Shown here: one piece after another, positions 41,065 through 53,146 of the stretch | Numbering within the stretch: position 1 is the stretch's first letter | How the letters are laid out: every line of letters starts with the position of its first letter | Assembly (NCBI GenBank): GCA_963575745.1 | Contig: CAUYUJ010000352.1 | Coordinates: forward strand, 1-64,000 | Source: Prorocentrum cordatum | Taxonomy: Eukaryota > Sar > Dinophyceae > Prorocentrales > Prorocentraceae | Length of the DNA: 64,000 nucleotides | Direction of reading: 5' to 3' | Notes under the pieces: generated by a model | Databases searched by the model: none | What the model was told of the DNA's origin: nothing | Seen by the model: the letters and a program-made list of their open reading frames with translations, nothing else | Program-made: the position numbers and the translations under genes

Positions 41065-41098
41065 CCGGCGGTAACCAAGGTTGACGGTTTACCGCCGG
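41065..41098. repeat. Hairpin unit 18 (A:T stem)
   Basis: Perfect stem. Higher-order partner of unit 14. Confidence 0.9.
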
Positions 41099-41392
41099 CG
41101 TCCAGTTGGCCGACCCGGCCAGAACGGACAATGTGGCAACTTTTGGGTGGTTTTGCGAATATTTCAAATATATTTGACCATTTATTTTGAGAAAGAAGAT
41201 TTTTACGCCGAGCATTGGCATATTAACTCGTCTCTGATAGCAGCTCAGCTCTCTCGATGTATTTTTGGACTTCCGGGAACTGAGCGAATATGAACATTGA
41301 AAAAATCGAATTTCAAGATTTTCGAAAAATTGTCATTTTTTGATTCTGTGTCGATTCTCACTCTTACTAGTGAGAGGAGCTCTACGAGGTTC

Positions 41393-41424
41393 CCGGCGGT
41401 GACAGGTTGACGGTTCACCGCCGG
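41393..41424. repeat. Hairpin unit 19 (G:C stem)
   Basis: Perfect stem, loop one base shorter. Followed by ATACTCGTAGAGCTC, so the outer stem is again nearly complete. Confidence 0.9.
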
Positions 41425-42103
41425 CGCCATACTCGTAGAGCTCTTCGGCATCGATGAGCTAGAGGAATTCCGGCGCGGGACGAAGCTAGTTCCCGGATAA
41501 CTCCTTGGAGAGCTGAGGGTTTCAGATTTCCGGGTAGCTTCTTGGAGAGCTGAGGGTTTCAGATAAGAAGGCGGCGGTGGGTGGTGAGGAGGACACGCCC
41601 ACCTCCGCCGGTCCACGATTCTCGCAGAAACTTGCCAGAGCTTGCAGCGGATCCGGGAGCGTGGCTTCCCAGCGTTCCCAATACGCGTGGCTCCAGGGTG
41701 CGCGAAGCGCTTCGGCAGAGCTTCGGAAGAGCTTCGGCAGTTCTTACCTCGTAGAGCTCTTCGTCATCGATGAGCTAGAGGAATTCCGGCGCGGGGTGGA
41801 GCTAGTTGGCCGACCCGGCCAGAACGGACAATGTGGTAACTTTTGGGTGGTTTTTCGATTTTTTGAAAAATATTTGACCATTTATTTCGAGAAAGCGTAT
41901 TTTTCGCACCTGTAGACGATTATGAGGGCCTCTGCGTCTTAATATGAGCTCTCTAGATGCACTTTTACTATCAAAACACTTGGCGAAACCAACTTTATGT
42001 CGACATAAAACAAATCATGTTTTCTCTTTCTTGAGAAATGCTTCCAGAAGGCTTCTCTTTTGATGCTGAGCACTGTCACGCGCGTAGGAGCTCTACGAGG
42101 TTC

Positions 42104-42136
42104 CCGGCGGTGACCAGGTTGACGGTTTACCGCCGG
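42104..42136. repeat. Hairpin unit 20 (G-T wobble)
   Basis: CCGGCGGTGA / TTACCGCCGG. Downstream it is fused to the GC-rich cassette starting CCAGGCTCCTAGGC. Confidence 0.88.
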
Positions 42137-43707
42137 CGCCAGTCCAGGCTCCTAGGCAGATCTTCCTTGCGCGCTTTGCAGGGCCCCACGCATCGTAAAC
42201 GGCGCCCCTGCAGAGCGTCTCCTGCAAGGTTTCCAGCGTCCCGCGCATCGTTTCAGGCGGCCTGGCAAAGGTCCCCGTGCGGCGTTCCGCGCTTGGCTTC
42301 GCTATCTGGGTTTTGGACGCTTACAAGTGAGAAGCCGGTTGGTGGTGAGGAGCACACGCCCACCTCCGCCGGTCCACGCTCCTCGCAGCAGGTTGCCGGA
42401 ACCGACAGCGGGTCCGGGAGCGTGGCTTTCTAGCGTTTCCCAATACGCGTGGCTCCAGGGTGCGCGAAGCGCTTCGGCAGAGCTTCGGCAGAGCTTCGGC
42501 AGTAACTCGTAGAGCTTCCCTTAGCAAGTTATTGCTGGAAGCTTCAGAGTAATTCCGGAGCGCTGGAGAGCTAGTTGGCAAGAAAAATCTCGACGGATCT
42601 TTTGATGACTTTTGGTAGGTTAAAATTTTTTTCTGAAAATTTGACCATTCGTTAGAGCTCTAGTATTTTTCCCCATGATATTCGATCTTATCCCCGCTCG
42701 CCATCTTGATCTCAGCTCGATCGGGTAACTTTGAAGGCCAAAAAGCGTCTCGGCGGGAACGGCCGTTTCGAGTAATCTTGATACGCGGCGTCGGTATTTT
42801 GTACTGAACTCGAGCTCTAGGGCAGCTACAGTGCTGGTAAGCAGAAATATCGCACTCAGAATCATTAGGCGCGTTCGCCTGTTGAATCCAGAGGTCTGAA
42901 CTCAGACTGCTAGCCGAGCTTGGTCCGTAAACCTATTCGTATTATTCGAGTCAACTTGATACGCGTTGTCGGTATTGCTGCAGGGCAGGTACAGAGCTGG
43001 TAAGCACATCCATCGCATTCAGAATCATCAGGCGCGTTCGTCTTTTGACTCCAGAGCTCCGACGCCGGTCTGCTAGCCGAGCTAGGTCCGCAAATCTATT
43101 CGTATTATTCGAGTCATCTTGAGACACGCTCTCGGTTTTCTGTGGTGAACTCGAGCTGTAGGGCAGCTACAGAGCCTATTGTCACAGAAATCGATAGGAA
43201 ATTATCGGGCACGTTTGTCTGTTGTATCGAGAGCTCTGCCTGCTGCCCGAGCTAGAATCGCGAAACTATTTATATTGTTCGGGTCATTGTGGAAAGTGCT
43301 CTGAACTCGTGCTCAACTCGTGCTGGGGATGGGCTACAGTGCTGCGGGTCATAGAAATCGATCTGCACACATCAGTCGCGTTCGTTGGTCGATTCGAGAG
43401 CTCAGAACTTGGTCTGCTGCTCGAAACAAGTCCGCGAAACTATTCTATTATTTGAGTCATCCTGAGAGATGCTGTCGGTTTTCTGCACTTAACTCGGGCT
43501 GTAGGGGGGCTGCAGGGCTCGTAATCACATGAGTCGATCTGTCGCATTCAGAGATCCGAACTCGGTCTGATACTCGAACTGGGTTGCGATACTGTTTGAT
43601 TTTTTGTTAGAGTCATCTTGAGAGGTCTCAAATCGCTTGGGCTGAAAACTAGTCGTTCTCTGGATTTTTTCCCACACTATATATTGTCAGGAAGCTCTAC
43701 GAGTCCC

Positions 43708-43741
43708 CCGGCGGTAAGAAAGGTTGACGGTTTACCGCCGG
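43708..43741. repeat. Hairpin unit 21 (A:T stem)
   Basis: Perfect stem. Also fused downstream to the CCAGGCTCCTAGGC cassette, by an independent junction (four T in between). Confidence 0.9.
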
Positions 43742-44498
43742 CGCCCAGTTTTTCCAGGCTCCTAGGCAGATCTTCCTTGCGCGCTTTGCAGGGCCCCACG
43801 CATGGTAAACGGCGCCCCTGCTGGCGTCTCCTGCGAGGTCTCCGGCGTCCCGCGCATCGTTTCAGGCGACGTGGCAGAGGTTCCCGTGCGGCGTTCCGCG
43901 CTTGGCTTCGCTATCCGGGTTTTGGGCGCTTACAAGTTAGAAGCCGGACGGTGGTGGTGCCCGCCAGCAGCCCATCTCCGCCGGTCCAGAATTCTCGCAG
44001 CAGCTCGTTCGACCCGGCAACGTGTCCGGGAGAGCTTCCGGCAAGCTTCCACGCGTGCCCGCACGCATGCAGGCACGCGTGGAAGCGTTTTTCCCGGAGA
44101 GCTCGCTGAGAGCTAGAGGGTTTAAGATTAGAAGCCGGACGTTGCTGGTGGCCGCCAGCAGCATTTCCGCCGGTCCAGAATTTTCGCAGCGCGCCTGAGC
44201 CGGCAACTGGTCCGGGAGAGTCTCCGGCAAGCTTCCACGCGTGCCCGCACGCGTGGAGGCACGCGTGGAAGTGTTTATGGCAACGCTTCGGAAGCGACGC
44301 TTCGGAAGCGCTGCCGGGGAGCCCCCCAGAGCCCCAGAAGAGCTTCACGCGCGCTTCCGTGGGCTTGCCAGGAAGGTTTTCCGGTTTGTGTTCTCTTACC
44401 TCGTAGAGCTCTTCGGCATCGATGAGCTAGAGGAATACCTCGTAGAGCTCTTCGGCATCGATGAGCTAGGGGAATTCGGGCGCGGGGTGCAGCTAGTG

Positions 44499-44589
44499 AC
44501 TCGTAGAGCTTCCCTAAGCTAGGTGCTGGAAGCTTACGAGTAACCCGTAGAGCTTCCCTCAGCAAGTTATTGCTGGAAGCTTAGAGTAA
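44499..44589. repeat. Tandem pair of about 45-bp foldback units
   Basis: Each unit runs from CTCGTAGAGCTTCC to GGAAGCTTACGAG or a close variant, so its ends are inverted repeats. Other copies lie at about 34460-34507, 37130-37170, 38655-38703, 42503-42551, 56328-56366, 56401-56448 and 59211-59259. GGAAGCTCTACGAGT is also the sequence that leads into the A:T-type hairpins, so the two foldback families share an end sequence. Confidence 0.85.
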
Positions 44590-45024
44590 TACTCGTGGAG
44601 CTCTTCGGCATCGATGAGCTAGAGGAATTCCGGCGCGGGACGAAGCTAGTTCCCGGATAACTCCTTGGAGAGCTGAGAGTTTCAGATGAGAAGCCGGCGG
44701 TGGGTGGTGAGGAGCACGCGCCCACCTCCGCCGGTCCACGCTCCCCGCAGCAGGTTGCCGGAACCGGCAGCGGGTCCGGGAGCGTGGCTTTCTAGCGTTT
44801 CCCAATGCGCGTGGCTCCAGGGTGCGCGAAGCGCTTCGGCAGAGCTTCGGCAGAGCTTCGGCAGTTTTTCCAGGCTCCTAGGCAGGTCTTCCTTGCGCGC
44901 TTTGCAGGGCCCCACGCATGGTAAACGGCGCCCCTGCTAGCGTCTCCTGCGAGGTCTCCAGCGTCCCGCGCATCGTTTCAGGCGACCTGGCAGAGGTTCC
45001 CGTGCGGCGTTCCGCGCTTGGCTT

Positions 45025-45031
45025 CGCTATC
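45025..45031. other. Left target-site duplication CGCTATC
   Basis: CGCTATC before the left inverted end is repeated at 56299-56305 after the right end. Uninterrupted paralogues near 42309 and 43912 have the segment only once. Confidence 0.88.
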
Positions 45032-45055
45032 GAGGATGGTCCGCCCTGGGGTTGC
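45032..45055 (+). repeat. Left terminal inverted repeat
   Basis: Begins GAGGATGGTCCGCCC. Pairs with the reverse complement of 56275-56298 at 21 of 24 positions; the mismatches are at bases 1, 4 and 10. Confidence 0.88.
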
Positions 45056-45437
45056 GGTCCGGTGGGTCCGGTGGGTCCGGTGGGTCCGGTGGGTCCGGTG
45101 GGTCCGGTGGGTCCGGTGGGTCCGGTGGGTCCGGTGGGTCCGGTGGGTCCGGTGGGTCCGGTGGGTCCGGTGGGTCCGGTGGGTCCGGTGGGTCCGGTGG
45201 GTCCGGTGGGTCCGGTGGGTCCGGTGGGTCCGGTGGGTCCGGTGGGTCCGGTGGGTCCGGTGGGTCCGGTGGGTCCGGTGGGTCCGGTGGGTCCGGTGGG
45301 TCCGGTGGGTCCGGTCCGGTGGGTCCGGTGGGTCCGGTGCTCTGTGGGTCCGGTGGGTCTCCTGTGGGTCCGGTGGGTTCGGTGGGTCCTGTGCGTGTGG
45401 TGGGCTTTGTAGGTTCGGTGCGTCCGGTGCGTCGAGA
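45056..45437. repeat. 9-bp minisatellite GGTGGGTCC, left array
   Basis: About 30 near-perfect copies of TCCGGTGGG, then diverged copies to about 45437. It starts directly inside the left inverted repeat. Gly-Pro-Val and Gly-Ser-Gly frames are artefacts of the 9-bp unit. Confidence 0.95.
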
Positions 45438-45690
45438 GCCCTCCTCATCTTCATCATCGTCGTCATCCTCACCATCCTCATCGCCATCATCAGCATCGTC
45501 AGTATCATCCAAATCACCATCCTCATATTCATCCTCCTAATCCTAATCCTCTTCATCCTCATCGTCCTCCGCATCGTCATCCTCGTCATCCTCATCCTGA
45601 TTGTACTCTTCATCCTCATTGTCCTCCACATCGTCCTCATCGAGTCCTCATCCTCATCCTCATTTCTATCACCAGCATCCTCCTCCCCTC
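45438..45690. repeat. CATC/CTCATC degenerate array
   Basis: Imperfect 6-base CTCATC and CATCGT units on the plus strand. Confidence 0.85.
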
Positions 45691-45950
45691 ACTGTCCTCC
45701 TCCTCATCCTTCCTGGAGGCCTCCCGCATGGGGCCGCCCGAGGATGAGGAAGAGCAGCATAAGGAAGAGCCCGAGGAGGAATAGGAGGAGGGCAAAGAAG
45801 ACAATATGCAGCAGCAGCAACAGCAGCATGGCACACAGAGAAGTGGTATACATATGGTGTGAACATGCGAGCGCCATGAGTGAACGCGAACGCGTGCACG
45901 AACAGAACTGCCCATGGCAACGCCTCGCTGAGCGGGCGGGCCCTAACGGG
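45691..45950. other. Short non-repetitive spacer
   Basis: Purine-rich spacer with a short CAG/CAA run at about 45810-45830. No gene recognised. Confidence 0.5.
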
Positions 45951-46574
45951 CGGGTCGGGTCGGGCGGGCGGGAAATTAAGATACAATGCGTCGTCGAGCT
46001 AACACGCGCGGCTCCAGGCGGGACGGGTCGGGTCGGGCGGACCCTGGCGGGCTGGGTCGGGACGGGTCGGGCGGGCCATAGCGGGCGGGTCGAGTCGGGC
46101 GGGCGGGCGGACCCAACGGGCGGGTCGGGACTGGCGGGCGGGACATTGACGTTTTATGCATCATCTAGTTGGCACGCGCGTACCCTCGCGGGCGTGTCGG
46201 GTCAAGTCGAGCGGACCCTAACAAGCGGGTCGGGTCGGGCGGGTGCACCCTAACGGGCGAGTCTGGTCGGGCGGGCAGGACATTAAAGTATGATGCATCG
46301 GGTTGGCACGCGCGTGCCCTACCCTACGCGGTGATGCATCGGGTTGGCACGCGCGTTAGGGTCGGGTCGGGTCGCCCGGACCCTAACGGGCGGGTCGGGT
46401 CGGGCGGGGCGGGGCGGGCCCTAATGGGCGGGTCGGGTCGGGCGGGCGGGACATTAAAGTATGATGCATCATCGAATTGGCACGCGCGTACCCTAACGGG
46501 CGGGTCGGGTCGGGTCGGGTCGGCTGGACCCTAACGGGCGGGTCGGGTCGGGTCGGCTGGACCCTAACGGGCGG
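45951..46574. repeat. GGGTCGGGCGGG repeat with a longer unit
   Basis: Runs of GGGCGGGTCGGGTC alternate with a fixed segment GACATTRAAGTATGATGCATC then TTGGCACGCGCGTACCC (about 45975, 46143, 46268 and 46450), so a higher-order unit of roughly 120-190 bases exists. Confidence 0.88.
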
Positions 46575-46820
46575 CGGCGACGACGCCAACAACAACGACG
46601 ACGCCGACGACGCCGACGATGACTACGACGCGGCTGACGCCGACGACGACGACGCCGATGCCGAGGGCGCGGACGGGGACGATGACGCCGACGCCGACGC
46701 CGACGCCGACGACGACGACTGCGGCGCCGACGACAACGACGACGCCGACGACGACGCCGACGACACCAACGACGACGGCTCCGACGACGACGACGACGAC
46801 GAAGGCGCCGACGCCGATGC
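46575..46820. repeat. GACGCC/GACGAC array
   Basis: Trinucleotide-based array of GAC and GCC units, with strong CG dinucleotide content. Confidence 0.92.
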
Positions 46821-46955
46821 GTCTGTCTGCCGTGGAAATTGCACCGCCCTCGGTTTCCCTGCGTTGCGCGCACCACGCCGAGCGCCTCCCGAACCCGAGC
46901 CCCTTCAAAACCCGAACTCAACCTTGTTTCCGCGCCATGACTGCACTACGGCGAC
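46821..46955. other. Short spacer between arrays
   Basis: About 135 bases of mixed sequence. Nothing recognised. Confidence 0.5.
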
Positions 46956-47033
46956 TGATACTACTCCTCCTCCTCCCCCTCCTCCCCCTCCTCCTCCTCC
47001 TCCTCCTCCTCCTACTACTACTACTACTACTAT

Positions 47034-47089
<56 letters not shown>

Positions 47090-47146
47090 TTACTACTAAT
47101 ACCACTACCACTACCACTACCACTACCACTACCACTACCACTACCA

Positions 47147-47203
<57 letters not shown>

Positions 47204-47775
47204 ACTAACTGTACTACTACTACTACTACCATACTACTACTCCTACTACTACCACTAACTACTCTACTTCTACTACTACCACTACCGCTACTACTACTAC
47301 TACTACTATTATACTACTACTAATACTACTACTACTACGACTACTATTCCTACTACTACTATTACTACTGCCTACTACTACTACTCACTACTACTACTAC
47401 TACTAACTACTACACACTAATACTACTACTATACTACTAACTTCTACTACTACTACTCTACTCTACTACTACGGCTACGACTACGACCACTACTGCTACT
47501 ACTACTACGACTACTACTACTACAACTACTACTACTAGTGACTACTACTACTACTACTACTACTTAACGACGCATCAACTAACGACTACACCTAACGACC
47601 TACTACTACTACTACTACTGACTACTACTGCTACTACTACTACTACGCCAACTACTACCACCACTACCACTACTACTACCCTACGACTACTACTACTACT
47701 ACTATTTACTATTACTACTATACTACTAATACTACTACTACTACTATTACTACTACTACTGCTACTACTACTACT

Positions 47776-47817
<42 letters not shown>

Positions 47818-47940
47818 TACTACTACTACTACGACTACGCTACGACTACGACTCTACGACTAAGAACTACCTACTACTACTCCTTAACTACTACTACTGC
47901 GACACTACTACTACTACTACTAACTACTACTACTACTACT
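46956..47940. repeat. CCT then ACT trinucleotide array
   Basis: CCT units pass into a roughly 950-base ACT array, with an ACC/ACT zone at about 47097-47155. After about 47200 it is increasingly broken by small indels. Confidence 0.95.
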
Positions 47941-48180
47941 TACTACTGGTACTAGTACTGGTACTAGACTAGTACTAGTAACTAGTACTAGTCCTATCTA
48001 CTAGTTACTAGTCTATACTAGTACTAGTACTAGTACTCTCGTACTCTACTACTACTACTAACTACTACTACTAGTAACCTAGTACTAGTACTAGTACTAG
48101 TACTATACTAGTACTAGTACTAGTACTAGTATTAGTACTAGTACTAGTACTAGTACTAGTACTAGTACTAGTACTACTAC
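47941..48180. repeat. Palindromic ACTAGT hexamer array
   Basis: Units of ACTAGT/AGTACT, each self-complementary, so any stretch can fold on itself. It lies at the inner end of the ACT array. Confidence 0.93.
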
Positions 48181-48490
48181 GACTACTACGTGAGGCGTGG
48201 AAGAATGCCTAATGCTGTCTGGCAGGGTTTTGGTAATCAGCGAAGGAACCAATACTCTTTTTTTCTTATGGCTTGCCTTACTCATCCTATGGTTTTTGGG
48301 CATGTAAACGGCCCCGAAAGGGCCCCTGAGGGCCTTTTTCAAGCAATAAAAGCCCCTGGGGGGCCCTGGCGGGCCCTAGACCCTAAGGGGCCCTGCCGGT
48401 CGTTCGCTGGGGCTTTAGGGGGGGGCGGCGGCGGAACTGAGCCCGAGAGGGCTTAGGTAATTATCTTCGACTGTGTGGGGCTGTGCCCCC
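48181..48490. other. Gene-free stretch with GGCCC-type repeat
   Basis: Contains GGCCCCGAAAGGGCCCCTGAGGG-like units (about 48305-48415) of the family at 450-570. No gene seen. Confidence 0.55.
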
Positions 48491-48679
48491 TTTTCTCTCT
48501 CTCTCTCTCTCTTTTTTGTTTCTCTCTCTATCTCTCTTTCTCTCTTTCTCTCTCTCTCTCTCCTTCTCTTTCTCTCTCTCTCTCTGTCTCTTTCTCTCCC
48601 ACTCTCTTTCTCTCTCTCTCTCTCTCTCTTTTTCTTTCTTTTCATCTTTCTCTTTTTTTCTCTCTTTCTATTTTTTTTT

Positions 48680-48711
<32 letters not shown>

Positions 48712-48712
48712 C
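48491..48712. repeat. TC/TTTC polypyrimidine tract
   Basis: About 220 bases of CT dinucleotides with T runs on the plus strand. Confidence 0.95.
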
Positions 48713-49346
48713 CCCTGGGTAGCCCCCCAATTTGACATCCGAGGAACTCGCGGGCCCGCTTCGGCGGGGCCTCAGCCTGGAGAGGTGGGCTGGGGTAGGC
48801 TCCCCCGCTGAATTGCGCGGTGGAACGCCACCCTGCTCCCTCTGGCGGGCCCCCCCTGGAGGGGTGGGTCGGGCAGAAGCCGCAACGATGGTGGTGATGA
48901 TGACGGCAGTGATGCCACTGATGATGACGATGATGATGATGACAATGTTTCGCCTCTTAAATGATGAAGTACCCAAGCCGCAAGAGGTTGGGGATTCCAT
49001 GTCTGGCAATCTGGGAAATTCTTCAATCTGGCGGCCGTCCAGCAGGGCCAGTCTGGCCACGATCCCAATCTGGTGCAACGTGGCGCCCGCTCCAATCTGG
49101 CCAATCTGGCAATCTGCGAGAAGATGCAGTCTGGCTCGCCCCGACGGAATAATATGAAAACGCACAGCCAGACGGCCGCAAACCGCACGCACGAAAGGAG
49201 ATGGCAGGCAAGAAAGCCAGATTGAGAAGGTCAGCATCAGACTGGGCCGCGACGGACTGGCGCCGGATTGGAATTCGCAGGATACCGATGCCGGAGTGGC
49301 CCCGGCGCCTCAATCCAACCTGACCGGCTGGCCTTCGACTGCCCAG
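48713..49346. other. Least repetitive part of the TIR element interior
   Basis: Mixed-composition sequence with a short GAT run (48890-48945) and several scattered AATCTGGC motifs (49010-49120). Frames exist on both strands but none shows a domain. Confidence 0.5.
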
Positions 49347-50960
<1,614 letters not shown>

Positions 50961-51131
50961 GAAAAAAGACAGAAAGACATAAAGAAATAACCAGAAATAA
51001 ACATAAAGCAAAATGACAGAGAGGCAGGAAATAAGACAGAAAGAAAGAGAGACATCAAGAATGCTAGCGGCCATCCCCCTTTTTCTGTGACGTGCAAAGG
51101 AGCGTTAGCGAGGAGAGGCCGTGGCGCGGCC
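50961..51131. other. Spacer with GACAGAAAGA-like units
   Basis: Purine-rich, with loose repeats of GACAGAAAGA. It lies just 3' of the minus-strand candidate gene and would hold its 3' UTR. Confidence 0.5.
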
Positions 51132-51662
51132 TCAGAGGCGGGACGGGCGGGAGCACCAGTCCGCGTGCGCGCGCCCTGCGAAGGGCAGCCCGCGCTGCTT
51201 GAAAAAGCAAAGCTTGCACTCCCCTTCTGGCACCAGGTACAGGGGCGGCCGGCCAGGCTTGCGCTTGGGCGGCGGCGCGGGCTGGGAGGCAAGCGCCGCC
51301 GGCGCAGCAGAAGCAGGCGCTGGCGCGACGGACGCTGACGCGACTACGGCGGCAAGCGGCGCGGAGGCAGAAGCAGGCGCCGGCTCGACAGGAGCAGGTA
51401 AAGGGGCGGCAGGAGCAGGCAGGGCTAGGAGGGGAGAGGGCGCCTGATACTCCGCACCGGAGTGGCCCTCAGAACCCGGCGCGGCGGCTGAGGAAGAGGA
51501 AGACGAAGAGGAAAAAGAAAACGAAGGAACGCCGTTCGATGTCAGCCTCTCCTGCGCGCGTTTCTTCTTGGCGCGCACGTTCTTGAGACGCGCCAGCAGA
51601 CGTGCCTCCTTGGTGATCAACTTGAGGACCCGTTGCTCTAGCTGTTTCCGAGCCCCACCCAT
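51132..51662 (-). CDS. Candidate AT-hook/zinc-knuckle protein
   Basis: A 176-residue minus-strand frame with an ATG at 51660-51662. Layout: a basic, helix-prone start (MGGARKQLEQRVLKLITKEA continuing with many Lys/Arg), a Ser run, a Pro/Ala-rich middle, an AT-hook-like KRKPGRPPLY, and a compact C-terminal CKLC...HADWC with CCHC spacing (C-x2-C-x13-H-x3-C). Such a composition suits a DNA-binding protein. It is the only frame inside the 11.27-kb TIR element that looks like a protein rather than repeat, so it could be element-encoded. No known family is recognised and it bears no transposase motif. Low-complexity content makes a chance frame possible. Confidence 0.45.
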   Translation of the reverse strand: MGGARKQLEQRVLKLITKEARLLARLKNVRAKKKRAQERLTSNGVPSFSFSSSSSSSSAAAPGSEGHSGAEYQAPSPLLALPAPAAPLPAPVEPAPASASAPLAAVVASASVAPAPASAAPAALASQPAPPPKRKPGRPPLYLVPEGECKLCFFKQRGLPFAGRAHADWCSRPSRL

Positions 51663-51859
51663 GGCCCACGCACTTCTTCAGTTCCAAAAAATCCAGCTCG
51701 AGACAAAAACCTACGGATGCGGACAGCTACACCAACGAGCAACCGAGAAAATCATGACTGCTCCTGCCGCTGTTGCTGCTGCTACTGCTGATCCTTCCCC
51801 TCCAAATCTCCTTCCTAATCTTCCTCGTGATCCTGATCTCCCTTCCAAATTGCCATCAT
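51663..51859. other. Upstream region of the minus-strand candidate gene
   Basis: Mixed sequence with CTGCTGCT units. No promoter motif identified. Confidence 0.4.
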
Positions 51860-52640
51860 GATCATGGTCGTCATCATCATCATGATCATCATGGTCATCA
51901 TCATCACCACCATCACAATCATCTTGATCATCAGCACTGTCATTGAAGTGGTCATATTCATGATCATCATCATGTTCACCATCATCCTCACCACGGTCAT
52001 CATCGTCATCATGATCAGCGATTTCATCCTCACCATGATGATCATCATCATGATCATCAACATCGTCATCATCATCAGTGTAGATACTCTAAGATACGAG
52101 TTAGGCCAATATCTCGTATCATCCAATGTGCCCAGGCCCCAGGATACGAATCGGGCCAAGTTCGTATCATCAGCGGCGTCTTGTTCGCAGTGCCTTCAAT
52201 GTCTGCCGGCATAGGCGCATAGGCGCATCATCATCATGATCATCATCACCATCATCATCGTTGCTGGCCTAATCATCACCATCATCCTGATGAGCATCAT
52301 CAGCATCAACAGTTGCAAACTATCACCATGACATCATCATTGTTATTGCCATCGTCATGGCCATCACCATCGTTCTCATTATCAACATTGACATCATCGT
52401 CATCACCACCGTCATCAGCCTCATGATCAGCATCATCATCAGCAGCACCATCAACAACACCATCATCATGAACACCATCATCGTCATCATGTTTATCATC
52501 ATGATCATGATCATCATGATCATGATCATCATGATCATGATCATCATCAGCATTATGATCATGATCATCATCATCACCATCATCAGCATCATGATCATGA
52601 TCATGATCATCAGCGCCATCATCATCTTCGTCATCAGCGT
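51860..52640. repeat. CATCAT/CATGATCAT array
   Basis: CAT-based array rich in the palindrome ATGATCAT, interrupted at about 52080-52225 by a non-repetitive segment that itself contains a duplicated GATACGARTYRGGCCAA. Confidence 0.93.
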
Positions 52641-52860
52641 CACGATTATCGATCGTTCTCATCCTATCTCCCTCTCCATTCTGCCCCCTCCATCCTCCAC
52701 TCCCCGCCCTATCTCCCTCTCCGCTCTCCTTCTCCTCTCTTCTCCACTCCCCGCATCCTCTCTTTCCACTCCTTCGCGCGCATGATGGCTCAGGAGGCCA
52801 CTAAGACGGCAACCAGACAGCTCAAGAGGCCGCCAATGCAGCCGAAGAGGGCACATAGGG
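52641..52860. other. C/T-rich spacer
   Basis: Repeated CTCCACTCCCCGC and CTATCTCCCTCTCC phrases, then CAAGAGGCC-type units. No gene. Confidence 0.55.
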
Positions 52861-53140
52861 CTTGTAGATCTTATAGGGCTCATAGGTCTCATAGGCCTCA
52901 TGGGGCTCAGGCCTTATAGCGCTCACAGGGATCACAGGACTCGTAGAGCTCAAAGGATCACAGAACTCGCAGTGCTCATGCGACTCCCAGGGCTCATTGG
53001 GCTCAGAAGACTCATGGGGCTCGTAGGGCTCATGGAGCTCATAGGGCTCATAAGGCTCACCGGTCTCATAGGGCTCGTAGGGCTCGTAAGGCCCTCAGGG
53101 CTTCATAGCGCTCGTGTGGCCCATGGGGTTCGCAGTGCTC
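52861..53140. repeat. GGGCTCATA satellite
   Basis: About 28 imperfect 9-10 base units around GGGCTCATAG. The style resembles GGGCTATAG at 1850-2460. Confidence 0.9.
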
Positions 53141-53146
53141 ATTGAA

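Larger units (their letters stand above)
37350..41290. repeat. Higher-order copy 2 of the 4.2-kb tandem duplication
   Basis: Partner of 33000-37130. It is cleaner in sequence: its 178-bp monomers are regular, whereas the equivalent part of copy 1 is disturbed by single-base insertions and deletions. Confidence 0.9.
26611..41350. repeat. Satellite field A, about 178-bp monomers
   Basis: The landmark GAGTCAWCTTGA recurs at 39101, 39279 and 39457, exactly 178 bases apart. Shared cores are ACTCGAGCTGTAGGGCAGCTACAG, CAGGCGCGTTCGCCTGTTGAATCC and GAACTCGGTCTGC. Several diverged monomer types follow each other in a fixed order and alternate with a longer module (AATTCCGGCGCGCTGGAGAG to GGCCAAAAAGCA) and with the CCGGCGGTRA hairpins, so the field has a higher-order structure. 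Frames of 60-100 codons are present in many copies but hold no protein motif and shift between copies, so I call none of them genes. Confidence 0.95.
41460..45024. repeat. GC-rich cassette family
   Basis: Shared segments are CCAGGCTCCTAGGCAGRTCT through GGCTTCGCTATCNGGGTTTT (at about 42145, 43755 and 44872), a CCACCTCCGCCGGTCCACG part (41600, 42360 and 44720), and GCGCGAAGCGCTTCGGCAGA. They are mixed with the CCTCGTAGAGCTCTTCGGC module (28081, 29634, 29762, 34397, 37171, 38594, 41430, 41746, 44399, 44438, 44590). An exact long palindrome, CCACGCGTGCCCGCACGC with its inverted partner, occurs near 44048-44085 and 44234-44270. No gene is seen. Confidence 0.85.

Noticed and set aside
26700-41300. 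Many 60-130 codon frames in the satellite
   Set aside because: They shift and break between copies with no conserved protein; satellite monomers happen to be stop-poor in some frames.
26630-43741. CRISPR array or integron attC array
   Set aside because: Hairpin spacing is irregular (hundreds to more than a thousand bases), intervening sequence is itself repeated satellite, and no cas or integrase gene is present.
45018-46253. Collagen-like (GPV)n and (WVR)n frames
   Set aside because: All frames of a 9-bp minisatellite are open; the composition follows the repeat, not a protein.
46480-46575. CCCTAAC motifs as interstitial telomere repeats
   Set aside because: They are isolated within GGGTCGGGCGGG units and never occur as tandem TTTAGGG-type arrays.
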